Positions 8,694-17,418 of a stretch of DNA of 64,000 nt are shown piece after piece; position 1 is the stretch's first letter, and each line of letters starts with the position of its first letter. A program made the position numbers and the translations under genes. The stretch covers positions 1,798,001-1,862,000 of the forward strand of contig JADJJR010000001.1 in the NCBI GenBank assembly GCA_016706425.1, given 5' to 3'. The DNA comes from Elusimicrobiota bacterium. GTDB lineage: Bacteria; Elusimicrobiota; Elusimicrobia; FEN-1173. Below the pieces are notes generated by a model that was not told the DNA's origin, did not search any database, and was given only the letters and a program-made list of their open reading frames with translations.

Positions 8694-10286
8694 TTAATTC
8701 AATTTTTCAATAAACACCTGGGAATAAATCGATGTAAGCCCAAAGGCGGAGGACACTCCAAGACCGTTAATATTGTAGGTGACTTGACTTTGGTGCCACA
8801 ATTGGAAAGATTTTGTTGAAGGAATATTAAAAATCCCGACACCTTCGGAATTATCGCCACCGTTATTTACATTATCGGCGTAAGCGCTACTTCCAATTAT
8901 GGCGTCCACAGAATCGGTAATATTACGCCAAACCGTCTGATGCCGATACACACGAAATGCCGGAGCGCGCCAAGAAATCTTATAGGTTCCGGCAGGCAAT
9001 GTGACTGTGTCCGCAGAGAGGGAGGCCCCGCTTATCGAATTGAATGAAACAGTATTTAAAGTCCGAACCCTCCAGGCGCCGCTTGCAAACTGGCCGCCCT
9101 CTGTTCCGGAAGGTTTAACATCCGCCACGATCATCATCGGGTATGGGGCGGCCAAAATAGGGGCCGTGATGGTATTCGTTACCGTTAGATTTGCGGTTGT
9201 TATCGATCCCGCCGTGGCGGAACCTGCTATGGTGGCACTGCCCACCGTCAAATTCGTGATAGTCCCCGAAGCCGCCGTAAAATTCCCCAGCACCGTCGAT
9301 CCCGTGACGTTCAAGGGTCCGGCCACGGTCACGCTGGAGGCCGTGATTCGATTAAATGTCGAGGCCCCCGTCGCCGTCATCGTCGCCACCGACATCAACG
9401 ACACCGTTCCTGTCGTCGCCGTCAGGCTTGTGAACCCCCCGCTCCCCGCCGTGATCCCTTTGTTCGTCACCAAGTTCGCGTCTTTGTCAAACCACGCCTG
9501 CTCTTGGGGCACGCTCCCCGTGTTCCCCAACACCCCGGAATCATATATCTGGATTATTTTACTCGCGCTCCCCGCCAACCCCTTCAACGCCAACGCCGCC
9601 GTGCTCACGCTCACCGCCTGCAGCACCTGCGTAAACGTCGAGTTCGCCACCAACGCCGTCCCCGCCACCTGCGTCCGCGACAAGTTTGCCAGCGCGTCGC
9701 TCCCCCCCCCCGCGTGGCTCGCCCCGTGCGCGCTCGGAATCGTCGGGATCGTCCCTTCGATCTTCGACGCGTCGATCTTGTCCTTGCTCACCGGGTGCCG
9801 CCAATCGCTCAAATACGTGTTCCCGGGGCTCGTCGACACCAAGATCTTCGCCGCCTCCACCCCCACCGCCACTTTTGTGTTCGTCACCGCACCGTCCGCC
9901 AAAGCCGCCGTGTCCACGCCCCCCACGTCCACCTTCCGCGCCACAAAACTGTACGGGCTCACCCCCAACAACTCGTTCGGGCTCAGCGCCTCCCCATCCA
10001 CCGAAATCTTCAACTGCGGGTTCACCCCCCGCCAGTCAAACCCCGGATCCAGCGTCGCGTCCCACACAATCGTAAACTCCCCCGTCGCCGGCAACGTCAC
10101 ATTGAACACTTCCGACTCCAATTCCACAAAGGTCGACGGGTGCACCAGCGCCAGCCGGATCGATTTCGACCCGCTCACCGCCACCCCCGACTTGAACAGC
10201 CGCCCTTGGTACGTGATGCGGTTCGGGACGGCGGCCGACAAGGCCCCACCGAGTAACAACGTCAACAACAAAGTGGATTTTTTCAT
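8694..10286 (-). CDS. Secreted tail-fibre-like repeat protein with C1q-like tip (paralogue B)
   Basis: This 530-residue paralogue of the protein at 5587-7266 has a signal peptide (MKKSTLLLTLLLGGALSAA) and the same N-terminal module (VPNRITYQGRLFKSGVAVSG, NELLGVSPYSFVAR). It then has a different Thr/Ser/Ala-rich stalk with motifs such as NLTVGSATIAGSATAGSI, and a different C-terminal jelly-roll-like tip (TYKISWRAPAF, GIFNIPSTKSFQLW, YSQVFIEKL). A good ribosome site (GGAGG) precedes the ATG. Shared anchor plus divergent tip suggests two fibres displayed by the same machinery with different targets. This is inferred from sequence pattern, not from a recognised family. Confidence 0.72.
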   Translation of the reverse strand: MKKSTLLLTLLLGGALSAAVPNRITYQGRLFKSGVAVSGSKSIRLALVHPSTFVELESEVFNVTLPATGEFTIVWDATLDPGFDWRGVNPQLKISVDGEALSPNELLGVSPYSFVARKVDVGGVDTAALADGAVTNTKVAVGVEAAKILVSTSPGNTYLSDWRHPVSKDKIDASKIEGTIPTIPSAHGASHAGGGSDALANLSRTQVAGTALVANSTFTQVLQAVSVSTAALALKGLAGSASKIIQIYDSGVLGNTGSVPQEQAWFDKDANLVTNKGITAGSGGFTSLTATTGTVSLMSVATMTATGASTFNRITASSVTVAGPLNVTGSTVLGNFTAASGTITNLTVGSATIAGSATAGSITTANLTVTNTITAPILAAPYPMMIVADVKPSGTEGGQFASGAWRVRTLNTVSFNSISGASLSADTVTLPAGTYKISWRAPAFRVYRHQTVWRNITDSVDAIIGSSAYADNVNNGGDNSEGVGIFNIPSTKSFQLWHQSQVTYNINGLGVSSAFGLTSIYSQVFIEKLN

Positions 10287-10299
10287 GGGGAATCCTCCG

Positions 10300-11493
10300 T
10301 TAATCCATTTTCTCTTTCAGCCGTCGAAGGGCTAAGCGGGCCTCGGTGTGCTTGGGGTCCAACCGCAGGGCTTCTTCGAAGGCCGCCTGGGCCGCGGCGT
10401 ATTTCTCCGCCCCGTAAAGCTGCAACCCCTCGCGGTACTTGTCCTCCGCCGAGGTTTTAACCACCACCGGGGGCACATAAAGCTTTCGCCCTTCCATAAT
10501 CCTCTTGATCTCGTTGATCTGCTCGGTCGCCTCGGGATTGGCGGGGTCGATTTCCAAAACCTGCCCAAAAATTTCCAAAGCTTCGGTGTAACGCTCCCCC
10601 ACGGTCAACAAAACCCCACGGGACAACAGTTTGGGGACTTCTTTTTGGCGGGCTTCCTCGCGCACCGCTTTTTCAACAACGGTGGTCACTTTTCCCAGAT
10701 TTTTCAGGGCGCCCATGGCTTCGGCATCCGCCGGGTCCCGCGCGAGGATCTTTTCGAGTCGCTTCCGCGCGGCCCTCAAATCGCCGTCGTTTTCGGCGAG
10801 ACGCGCGGCGGACAAGAGCTCCGCCCGTTCCCGCCGCCACAATTCCGCGGCTTCTTTTTTCTCCGCCAAGGCCAGGGTGTCCTCGGCGCGGGCCACGGCC
10901 AACTCCGACGGCCAAGGGCCGGCGCTTTGGGCCAATCGGAGGGATCGGGCCGACTCCGACCATTGCCCCCGGTTGTAAAAAGCCAGCCCCTCGTAAACCG
11001 CCTGGTGTTGAATGGTCGGGAAGCGCCGTTTGGCCCGGGCGGCGAAACGTCGATCCAATCGCGCACGCTGGGTTTCGGCCTCATCCAGGCCGGGGGCTTC
11101 TTCCAGAATACGGTTCAAGGCGTCGGCGGCTTCCAACAGTCTCTCTTGGGAAATCAACTTGGCAACATGGTCCACACGCGCGCGCTGGTCGGCCTGGATG
11201 GTGTAGCGCCGCTCCACGCTCATCCGCGCGTCGCGGACGACGCGGGCGGTGTCGGCGGCGCGCAGGGCGTCGGTTTGTTTTTTGAGTTTGCGCGCCGACC
11301 GGTCAAGGGCCCGGCTTAAATCGGCGTGGCCCGGCGTGGCCCGAAGGGCCGACAAATAGACGAGCACCGCTTGGCGGTACTCCCCTTTTTTTTCGGCCTG
11401 GCCCCCTTGACGCAAGACGTGCGAAACGTCCGCCGGCCCCGCGTGGGCGGCCACCGCCAACCCCATCCCCCACAACGCCCGGCCCCAACCCAT
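10300..11493 (-). CDS. Periplasmic TPR-repeat protein
   Basis: The ATG chosen lies two bases after the stop of the PorV-like gene and gives a 397-residue protein with an immediate signal peptide (ALWGMGLAVAAHAGPAD); an in-frame upstream start would lack one. The rest is helical, with TPR-like units at about residues 25-60 (QAVLVYLSALRATPGHADL) and two clear C-terminal TPRs (ALEIFGQVLEIDPANPEA and AAQAAFEEALRLDPKHTEA). The middle is Lys/Arg/Glu-rich and may be coiled coil. TPR proteins act as protein-interaction scaffolds; its place between a PorV-like barrel and fibre genes suggests a role in assembling surface proteins. Confidence 0.75.
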   Translation of the reverse strand: MGWGRALWGMGLAVAAHAGPADVSHVLRQGGQAEKKGEYRQAVLVYLSALRATPGHADLSRALDRSARKLKKQTDALRAADTARVVRDARMSVERRYTIQADQRARVDHVAKLISQERLLEAADALNRILEEAPGLDEAETQRARLDRRFAARAKRRFPTIQHQAVYEGLAFYNRGQWSESARSLRLAQSAGPWPSELAVARAEDTLALAEKKEAAELWRRERAELLSAARLAENDGDLRAARKRLEKILARDPADAEAMGALKNLGKVTTVVEKAVREEARQKEVPKLLSRGVLLTVGERYTEALEIFGQVLEIDPANPEATEQINEIKRIMEGRKLYVPPVVVKTSAEDKYREGLQLYGAEKYAAAQAAFEEALRLDPKHTEARLALRRLKEKMD

Positions 11494-11495
11494 GG

Positions 11496-12638
11496 CTATT
11501 GCGGTCCGCCGGTGCCTTCCATCAAACGGCCGCATTCCTGTAAAAGTTGTTGGACGCCGGTGTCGTTGGGGTTGATTTGAAGCGCTTCGTTGAAATCCAG
11601 GATGGCCCGGTCGTAAAGTTTCAGGTCCATGTGCCGTCGCCCCCGCTCAACCAAGTCCTGGAACACCTCGGACGTGACCCCCGGGACGGCGGGCGCCGGT
11701 CCGAAGCGGTACGCCAGGGTAAGCCGGTGGGCGGCGTCGAGGTCGTCGCCGCCCGCGGACCAAGCGTAATCCACTTGGATTTGGCGGAGACGGAAACCCA
11801 TGCCGGCGCGCAGGCCGGCGCCGGCCGTTTCGGTGGTGCGGTACCCGGCCCGAAGGGCCATAAGACCTTTTAACCAATATTCCGCGCCCGCCCCGACCGA
11901 CAGGTCCTCGCCGGTCACCTGGTGGAAGTCGAGTCCCACCGTGAGGATATCCCCGGAGAGTGGCACGCTGTGCCCGACGCCGAACACGTATTCTGTCGGC
12001 AACGGCGTGGTTTCCGAATCAAATTTCAAACCGGGGCCCAGGTGGCGGATGGCCAACCCCAACGACGACCGGCGCAACCAGGGCGCTCGTTGGGCGGCCG
12101 CCCCCCAGGGCCGGGCGATGACGCCGAAATCCGCCGCGAAGGCCGAGGCAGATACCCCGGCGATTTTTTCATTAATGGATTTGGCCCCCGCGCCCAAGAA
12201 CAGGCCGCTTCCCCCGCTGGCGCCCGCCACAAGATTGCGGCCCCAGGCTAAGGAAATCACATCGTCGCCTGACTTCAGAGACCCGGTGAGGTTGCTTTGG
12301 GCGTCAAACCCCGGCATATCGCCAAGGGCCAAACGCTCGTAGGCCAAGGCGACAGCGCCCACGTTTTTTAAGGCGAAGGCGGCGATAAACCGTTGGTCGG
12401 TGATGTCGTCGAGCCATTTGTTGTGGGAAAAAAGGACTTCGTTCGCCGTCAACCCGCCCAATCCGGCCGGGTTCCAGAGGGCGGCCAGGGCGCCTTCAGC
12501 CAGGGCGACCTGGGCGTCGCCCATGGCCACGGGCCGTGCCCCAGCGCCGATTTTTAAAAATTCGGCCCCGGTGTTGCCGTCCCCGGCCCAGAGAACCGGC
12601 GAAACCAGCAAAGCCGCCGCCAAGAGAACGCGTTTCAT
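11496..12638 (-). CDS. PorV/PorQ (UPF0164)-like outer-membrane barrel with C-terminal TPR
   Basis: The ATG chosen overlaps the upstream stop as ATGA and gives a 380-residue protein starting with a signal peptide (MKRVLLAAALLVSPVLWAGDG). Next comes the family signature GAEFLKIGAGARPVAMGDAQVALAEG..WNPAGLG, typical of the PorV/PorQ and FadL-related barrels. About residues 50-310 show alternating beta-barrel strands, and the last 60 residues form a TPR-like helix pair (YDRAILDFNEALQINPNDTG). In Bacteroidetes PorV is a type IX secretion component that shuttles cargo; here it sits directly after a gene with a FlgD/sorting-like C-terminus, which fits a cargo-barrel pair. That functional link is inference. 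Confidence 0.8.
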   Translation of the reverse strand: MKRVLLAAALLVSPVLWAGDGNTGAEFLKIGAGARPVAMGDAQVALAEGALAALWNPAGLGGLTANEVLFSHNKWLDDITDQRFIAAFALKNVGAVALAYERLALGDMPGFDAQSNLTGSLKSGDDVISLAWGRNLVAGASGGSGLFLGAGAKSINEKIAGVSASAFAADFGVIARPWGAAAQRAPWLRRSSLGLAIRHLGPGLKFDSETTPLPTEYVFGVGHSVPLSGDILTVGLDFHQVTGEDLSVGAGAEYWLKGLMALRAGYRTTETAGAGLRAGMGFRLRQIQVDYAWSAGGDDLDAAHRLTLAYRFGPAPAVPGVTSEVFQDLVERGRRHMDLKLYDRAILDFNEALQINPNDTGVQQLLQECGRLMEGTGGPQ

Positions 12639-13705
12639 CGAACCACCGCCAATTTTCCCGATTTTCGGGATCCGTTTGATTCCACGACCCAAAGGTAAAC
12701 CCCCGTGGCCAGGGGTTCGCCGGCGTCGCTGGTCACGTCCCAGGTTTCGGTGGCGGCGCCCGAGGTGTGGTTGATTTCTTTGACCAAAGACCCGGCCACC
12801 GTGTAAATCCGGATGGTGCACAGGCTCGGCAGGTTCTTAAAGGTAATGCCGCCGGCCGGCGTGCCGGTCTGTCCGGCGCCGGTTCCCGCGTTGCCCCCCG
12901 TGGGCCGCCAAGGAATCGGGTAGGGGTAAGTTTCGCTCGGGCTGAAGGCCGGCGCGCCCATCACGGCAAAAACAGAAAAATGGCTCACCCCGGCGCTCAC
13001 GGTTTTCTCGTTCGTGTCGATCATCGGGTCGGGCAGACGCACCCAATTGCCGCGCGATTCATCGAGCCACCATATGGACAGGGTGTCGACACGAACCGGC
13101 GACGCCGCCGGCGACCCGTCGATTATCCCGTCATTGTCGCTGTCTATATAAGGCAGGGTCAGCGTCGCGGGTTTTGCCAACAAACCGTTTTGATGCGCGC
13201 CGGTGGCGTCCACCAAGAAGATTTCCCAAATCATCCCCCCGACCGGGAAGGTGTAGCCCGCCGCGGCCGCGGACAAATTGTTGCTCGCCGCCTGTATCAC
13301 GGCCGGGGACGCGTGGATCGGGCTGGTGAGCGGGCTGGTGCTGGCGGCCGGTATATAGTCCGTCCGCATGGCCCCGGCGGGGATCAAGGCCCACGCGGGG
13401 GGTGTTTCACTCAAACGGTAAAGGAATTCGGCCCCCGCGCTCCGCAGGGACGAACCGCCCCACAAACCCGGAGAGAGCACGTAACCGGAAGCGTTGCCCA
13501 AAATTTGAGGCGACCCGATGTAGCCCGACGTATAAGTAAAACGCCAACTCACCGTGGAGGCGGCCTGTTCGGTGGCGCCGGAGTACCCAAAAAGGTCGGT
13601 CATGATAAAAGGCGGCGTGCTCGGGCTGAGGCGATACCCCGCCCGGGCCGTCCCCGCGGTGGACAACAAGCAAATAAATGAAAGTATTTTAAATGAGGCT
13701 CTCAT
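12635..13705 (-). CDS. Secreted protein with FlgD/sorting-like C-terminal Ig domain
   Basis: The 356-residue protein starts with a signal peptide (MRASFKILSFICLLSTAGTARA). The central part is strand-rich and of unknown family. The last ~70 residues carry the pattern of FlgD-Ig/sorting-like domains: TIRIYTVAGSLVKEIN, TWDVTSDAGEPLATGVYLW, SGKLAVVR. Such domains often end proteins delivered to the surface in phyla with PorV-like barrels. It overlaps the PorV-like gene by 4 bases, so the two are translationally coupled. A strong extended -10 box lies only a few bases upstream of this ATG with no Shine-Dalgarno, so the message may be almost leaderless. Confidence 0.7.
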   Translation of the reverse strand: MRASFKILSFICLLSTAGTARAGYRLSPSTPPFIMTDLFGYSGATEQAASTVSWRFTYTSGYIGSPQILGNASGYVLSPGLWGGSSLRSAGAEFLYRLSETPPAWALIPAGAMRTDYIPAASTSPLTSPIHASPAVIQAASNNLSAAAAGYTFPVGGMIWEIFLVDATGAHQNGLLAKPATLTLPYIDSDNDGIIDGSPAASPVRVDTLSIWWLDESRGNWVRLPDPMIDTNEKTVSAGVSHFSVFAVMGAPAFSPSETYPYPIPWRPTGGNAGTGAGQTGTPAGGITFKNLPSLCTIRIYTVAGSLVKEINHTSGAATETWDVTSDAGEPLATGVYLWVVESNGSRKSGKLAVVR

Positions 13706-13716
13706 GGATGGGCGAT

Positions 13717-13725
13717 AGTATACCA
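13717..13725 (-). promoter_or_regulatory. Extended -10 promoter element for the fibre/efflux cluster
   Basis: On the minus strand the sequence TGGTATACT is a near-perfect extended -10 (TGnTATAAT type). Initiation about 7 bases downstream would leave only about 5 bases before the ATG at 13705. No clear -35 is visible at 17 bases, as is common for extended -10 promoters. Confidence 0.45.
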
Positions 13726-13800
13726 CAGGGAGCCGAAGGCGGACGAAAGGAATTGTAAACTTGATGTAAATAGACGTTAATACTTAAAACAAAAACGTTT

Positions 13801-16800
13801 TTATCCGACCGCCGGTTCGGTGGGGGCCGTCGGCTTTTTCGCCTCCGGAAAAAAAACGCGCAACCGGCGGGGCAGGTCCTCCAACAGAAAATACGTCAGG
13901 GCCGGGGTCACGAACAGCGTCAGCACCGTCGACGTCAAAAGACCGAAGACCATCGCCACGGCCAGGGGCCGCCAGAGGGCGCCGGCCTCGGAGGTGTCGA
14001 GCATCATGGGCAAAAAGCCGAGGACGGCGCTGCCCGCCGTTAAAAAGATCGGGCGCATGCGCGAGCGGGCCGCCTCGAGCAACCGCTCGCCCAGGGGGCG
14101 ACGGGGGTCGGTGCGGCCGTTCAAGTGGTCCAAAAGCATGATCGCGTTGTTGACCACCACCCCCGCCAACATCATCACCCCCACCAAAACCCCCGTGGTG
14201 AGCGGAATGCCAAAAAGGATCAACCCCGCCGCCACCCCGATCAGGCACAACGGCACCGTCGACATGATCACCAGGGGCTCCAGCAGGGACTCAAAAAGCA
14301 CCACCAACACCAAATACACCAAGAACACCATCACCAGAACGCCCCCCGTGAGTTGAGCCAGGGCCCGGGCCATGTCGCGCACGCCCCCCTCCAACACCGC
14401 CCGGTATTCCAACGGGAACTCCATTCGATCCAGCGCCTTTTGAATCTCCTCCGCCGCCCGCCCCAGGGACAGGCCCTCCCGGTTGGCCGTCACCTCGATG
14501 AACCGCTCTTTGTTCTCCCGATAGATTTCGTTGGGCATTTGGGACATACGAAGCGAGGCCACCTCGCCGAGCCGAACGGAGCCCCCGCGGGTCAAAACGG
14601 GCAGATCGGCCAGGGCGTCCAGGTTGGCCCGGTCTTCCTGCCGCAGGCGCACGATGGTTTCCGTCTGCCGCGCGCCCGATCGATAAAGGGTGGCCCGCAA
14701 CCCGCGCATGAGGGCGTGGGCCGTTTCGGCGACGGACTCGGTGGAAAGGCCGGCGCGGGCGGCCCGCTCCTGGTCGACCACCGCCAACACCTCCGGCCGG
14801 CCGGGCCGGTAGCGCATCTTCACGTCCGCCAGGCCTTTGATTTTCCCAAGTTCCGAGGACACCCGCTGGGCCAACTCTTCCAAGACGGCGTAGTCGGGGC
14901 CCAAAAGCCGGACGCCGATTTCCTGCCCGGTCCGCGGGCTGGAAAAATGCACGAAGGCGTTTCCGTCCCGGTCCCGCCCGACGTTTTTCAATTTCTCCCG
15001 CAACAGATCCCGCACCTGCTCGGTGGTCCATCGACGCTCCGCCCGGTGGACCAAGGTGACATACACCTTGGAGGACCAGCCCTCGATGCGGCTCACCGCC
15101 GTGAGGACCGCCGGGGCCACCTCCGGATCGCGGGCAAGCACACCCTCAATGTCGGCCACCACGGCGTTGGACACGTCCAACTTCGCCCCGCTGGAGAGCT
15201 CAACAAAAACCACGAACTCGTCCAGGGCGCCGGAGGTCTGAAAGTCCCGCTCCGTCGCTTTAAAAAGGACCAAGGTCGATGTGGCGGCGAGCAAAAGAGC
15301 CGCCGACAGCACCGCCCCGCGGTGACGCAACACCGACGGCCAATGGCGGGCGTAGTTTCGCAGGGCCATAAAACCCGCCGCCGTGGTCGCCACCGCCGCC
15401 GCAAGGAACACCGCCTTCGCCCCGCCGCGGCCGCCGGCCCACCACAGGCCGCCAAACAGCAAAAGAAACAGGCCCGCCAATTCCAAAGGCAACAAATTCT
15501 CCAAAGCCGGCGACCGTCGCCTTCGCCACATCGCCGCGACCCATTCCCCCCACTTTTCAATCCGGCCGCGCGCCGCCGCAACAAGACTCGCCCCTTTTCC
15601 CTTGCAATAATCCCACCCGCCCGCCAGTCGACCGCCGGCCCGCGCCGCTTTTTCACCCCATCGAATTAATACCGCCGGCCAACGCGGCGCGCCCCGCAAG
15701 GGGATCCCCGCCGTCAGCAGGGGCACCACCGTCAATGAAACGCCCAGGGAGGCAAACAACGACGCGCCCACCGCCGCCGCCACATCGGTAAACATGTCTT
15801 GAATGTCTTTGGAGAGGAACAAGAACGGCACGAACACGATGGCGTTGGTGATGGTGGCACCGATGAGAGGGGTGACCATTTCCTCCGTTCCGGCGAGGGC
15901 CCTTTCGCGCGCGGCGGGGCCCGGTGGCCCGAGATTTTTGTGGGTCAAGTTTTCGTAGACCACCGTGGCGTTGTCCACAAGCATGCCCATCCCCAACGCC
16001 AAGCCGAACAGGCTCATGACGTTCAACGTGATGCCGCAGGCCTGGAAAAGCAGAAAACAAAACAGGGCCGAAAGGGGCATGCTCCCGGCGACGATGAGCC
16101 CAGGCCGGACGTCCGGATCAAAAAAAGCGGTGAAAAGAAAAACGGCCAATAGAATCAGATAGAGGGGCTCCAAGGGCGCGTCCCCGACTTTGAACAGCGC
16201 CCCCCCCACCATCAAAACCAACAAGAACCCCAACGCCCCCCCGGCGACGCGTTGGGTCGAACGCCGCTCGCTTTCAAACAAACACAACGCCAACAAAATC
16301 AAGAGCACGCCGCACACCAACGACACCCGCACCGCCACCACCGCCGTCATAATCCCCTGGGCTTGGTTGCTCACCACCACCCGGCGGAGGCCGCCCCGGT
16401 CCACGGGCAGGGCGCGCCAGGCGGCGTCCAGGGCTTTTTCCACCTCGCGGACCGTGCGCAGGGTGTTTGCCCCGGATTCCTTTTGAATGTAAAGGGACAC
16501 GGCGGCTTGGCCGTTCAACCGCGACAGGCTTTCCGGCTCTAGATAACTGTCCCGCACCACGGCGATGTTTTCCAAAAGGATCGTGCCGCCGCCGGCGTCG
16601 CGGCCCACCACGACTTTGCCGATGTCCCCCACCCCCTTGAACCGCCCGGCCACCCGCACCGGCGCGACCCGGGTGGCGCTCTCCACGCTGCCCACCTGCA
16701 CCGCCACGTTGCGGCGCCCCAGGAGAGCCGTGACCTTGTGGGGAGACAACCTGTAGGCCACCAGGCGCGCCCGGTCCAACTCCACCAGGATCTTCCCTTC

Positions 16801-17400
16801 CCGTCCGCCACCCACCTCCACGTTGGCTACCCCGGGGGCGCGCAACAGCGCGTCTTTTATCCGTTCGTCCACCAAACGCCGCACTTCCTCCGAAGACAAA
16901 CGCTCGCTGGTGATGGCGGCGATGTAAACGGGGGCGTCGTTTTCCTCGAAGTGGGCGATGACGGGCTTTTCAATTTCGGAAGGCAGGCGGGCCAGGGCGC
17001 GGTCCACCCGTTCGTGCACTTCGGCCGTGACGCGCTTCATGTCCACGCCGGGGTGGAAATCCAGCGTGACCGCGCCCCGGTCTTTCTTGGCGTTGGAAAA
17101 AAGGGATTTGAGGCGGGGCAGGTCCCCCAGGGCGGATTCCAGGGGGCGGACGATCAAGGTTTCCACATCCGTGGGGGCCATGCCCCCGCGCACCGCCACG
17201 GACACCGTGACGGTTTCGGACGCGGCGTTGGGCATCAATTCGACCGGCAGGCCCCGCAGAGCGATCAGCCCCCAGGCGGTCAATGCCGCCACCAACACCC
17301 CCATCAAAGCGGGCCGTCGGAGGGCCCACCGCGGCGCCGCGCGGGACGCCAACAGCAACCCCGCTGCGAAAACAAAAATGGGTGTTAAGGTTTTTTCCAT
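13801..17400 (-). CDS. Oversized RND-family efflux pump with extra membrane segments
   Basis: This 1199-residue RND exporter is about 150 residues longer than usual. Core signatures are present: RRPALMGVLVAALTAWG then LPVELMPN, TM4 with GMGMLVDNATVVYEN, and the C-terminal GVLVGVMMLAGVVVNNAIM. Three additions stand out: a preceding N-terminal hydrophobic helix (residues 5-20), about 60 residues with two added helices between TM2 and TM3 (about 365-430), and about 120 residues with a basic stretch and two added helices before TM7 (about 570-690). No adaptor or TolC gene adjoins it. It begins 18 bases after the histidine-kinase gene, so a two-component system probably controls it. The substrate is unknown. 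Confidence 0.9.
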   Translation of the reverse strand: MEKTLTPIFVFAAGLLLASRAAPRWALRRPALMGVLVAALTAWGLIALRGLPVELMPNAASETVTVSVAVRGGMAPTDVETLIVRPLESALGDLPRLKSLFSNAKKDRGAVTLDFHPGVDMKRVTAEVHERVDRALARLPSEIEKPVIAHFEENDAPVYIAAITSERLSSEEVRRLVDERIKDALLRAPGVANVEVGGGREGKILVELDRARLVAYRLSPHKVTALLGRRNVAVQVGSVESATRVAPVRVAGRFKGVGDIGKVVVGRDAGGGTILLENIAVVRDSYLEPESLSRLNGQAAVSLYIQKESGANTLRTVREVEKALDAAWRALPVDRGGLRRVVVSNQAQGIMTAVVAVRVSLVCGVLLILLALCLFESERRSTQRVAGGALGFLLVLMVGGALFKVGDAPLEPLYLILLAVFLFTAFFDPDVRPGLIVAGSMPLSALFCFLLFQACGITLNVMSLFGLALGMGMLVDNATVVYENLTHKNLGPPGPAARERALAGTEEMVTPLIGATITNAIVFVPFLFLSKDIQDMFTDVAAAVGASLFASLGVSLTVVPLLTAGIPLRGAPRWPAVLIRWGEKAARAGGRLAGGWDYCKGKGASLVAAARGRIEKWGEWVAAMWRRRRSPALENLLPLELAGLFLLLFGGLWWAGGRGGAKAVFLAAAVATTAAGFMALRNYARHWPSVLRHRGAVLSAALLLAATSTLVLFKATERDFQTSGALDEFVVFVELSSGAKLDVSNAVVADIEGVLARDPEVAPAVLTAVSRIEGWSSKVYVTLVHRAERRWTTEQVRDLLREKLKNVGRDRDGNAFVHFSSPRTGQEIGVRLLGPDYAVLEELAQRVSSELGKIKGLADVKMRYRPGRPEVLAVVDQERAARAGLSTESVAETAHALMRGLRATLYRSGARQTETIVRLRQEDRANLDALADLPVLTRGGSVRLGEVASLRMSQMPNEIYRENKERFIEVTANREGLSLGRAAEEIQKALDRMEFPLEYRAVLEGGVRDMARALAQLTGGVLVMVFLVYLVLVVLFESLLEPLVIMSTVPLCLIGVAAGLILFGIPLTTGVLVGVMMLAGVVVNNAIMLLDHLNGRTDPRRPLGERLLEAARSRMRPIFLTAGSAVLGFLPMMLDTSEAGALWRPLAVAMVFGLLTSTVLTLFVTPALTYFLLEDLPRRLRVFFPEAKKPTAPTEPAVG

Positions 17401-17418
17401 TTCACTCCAAGGTGTTTC

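Noticed and set aside
14125..15669. A 514-codon plus-strand frame opposite the second RND pump.
   Set aside because: Low-complexity His/Gln/Arg-rich translation antisense to a well-supported gene; no start signal and no homology.
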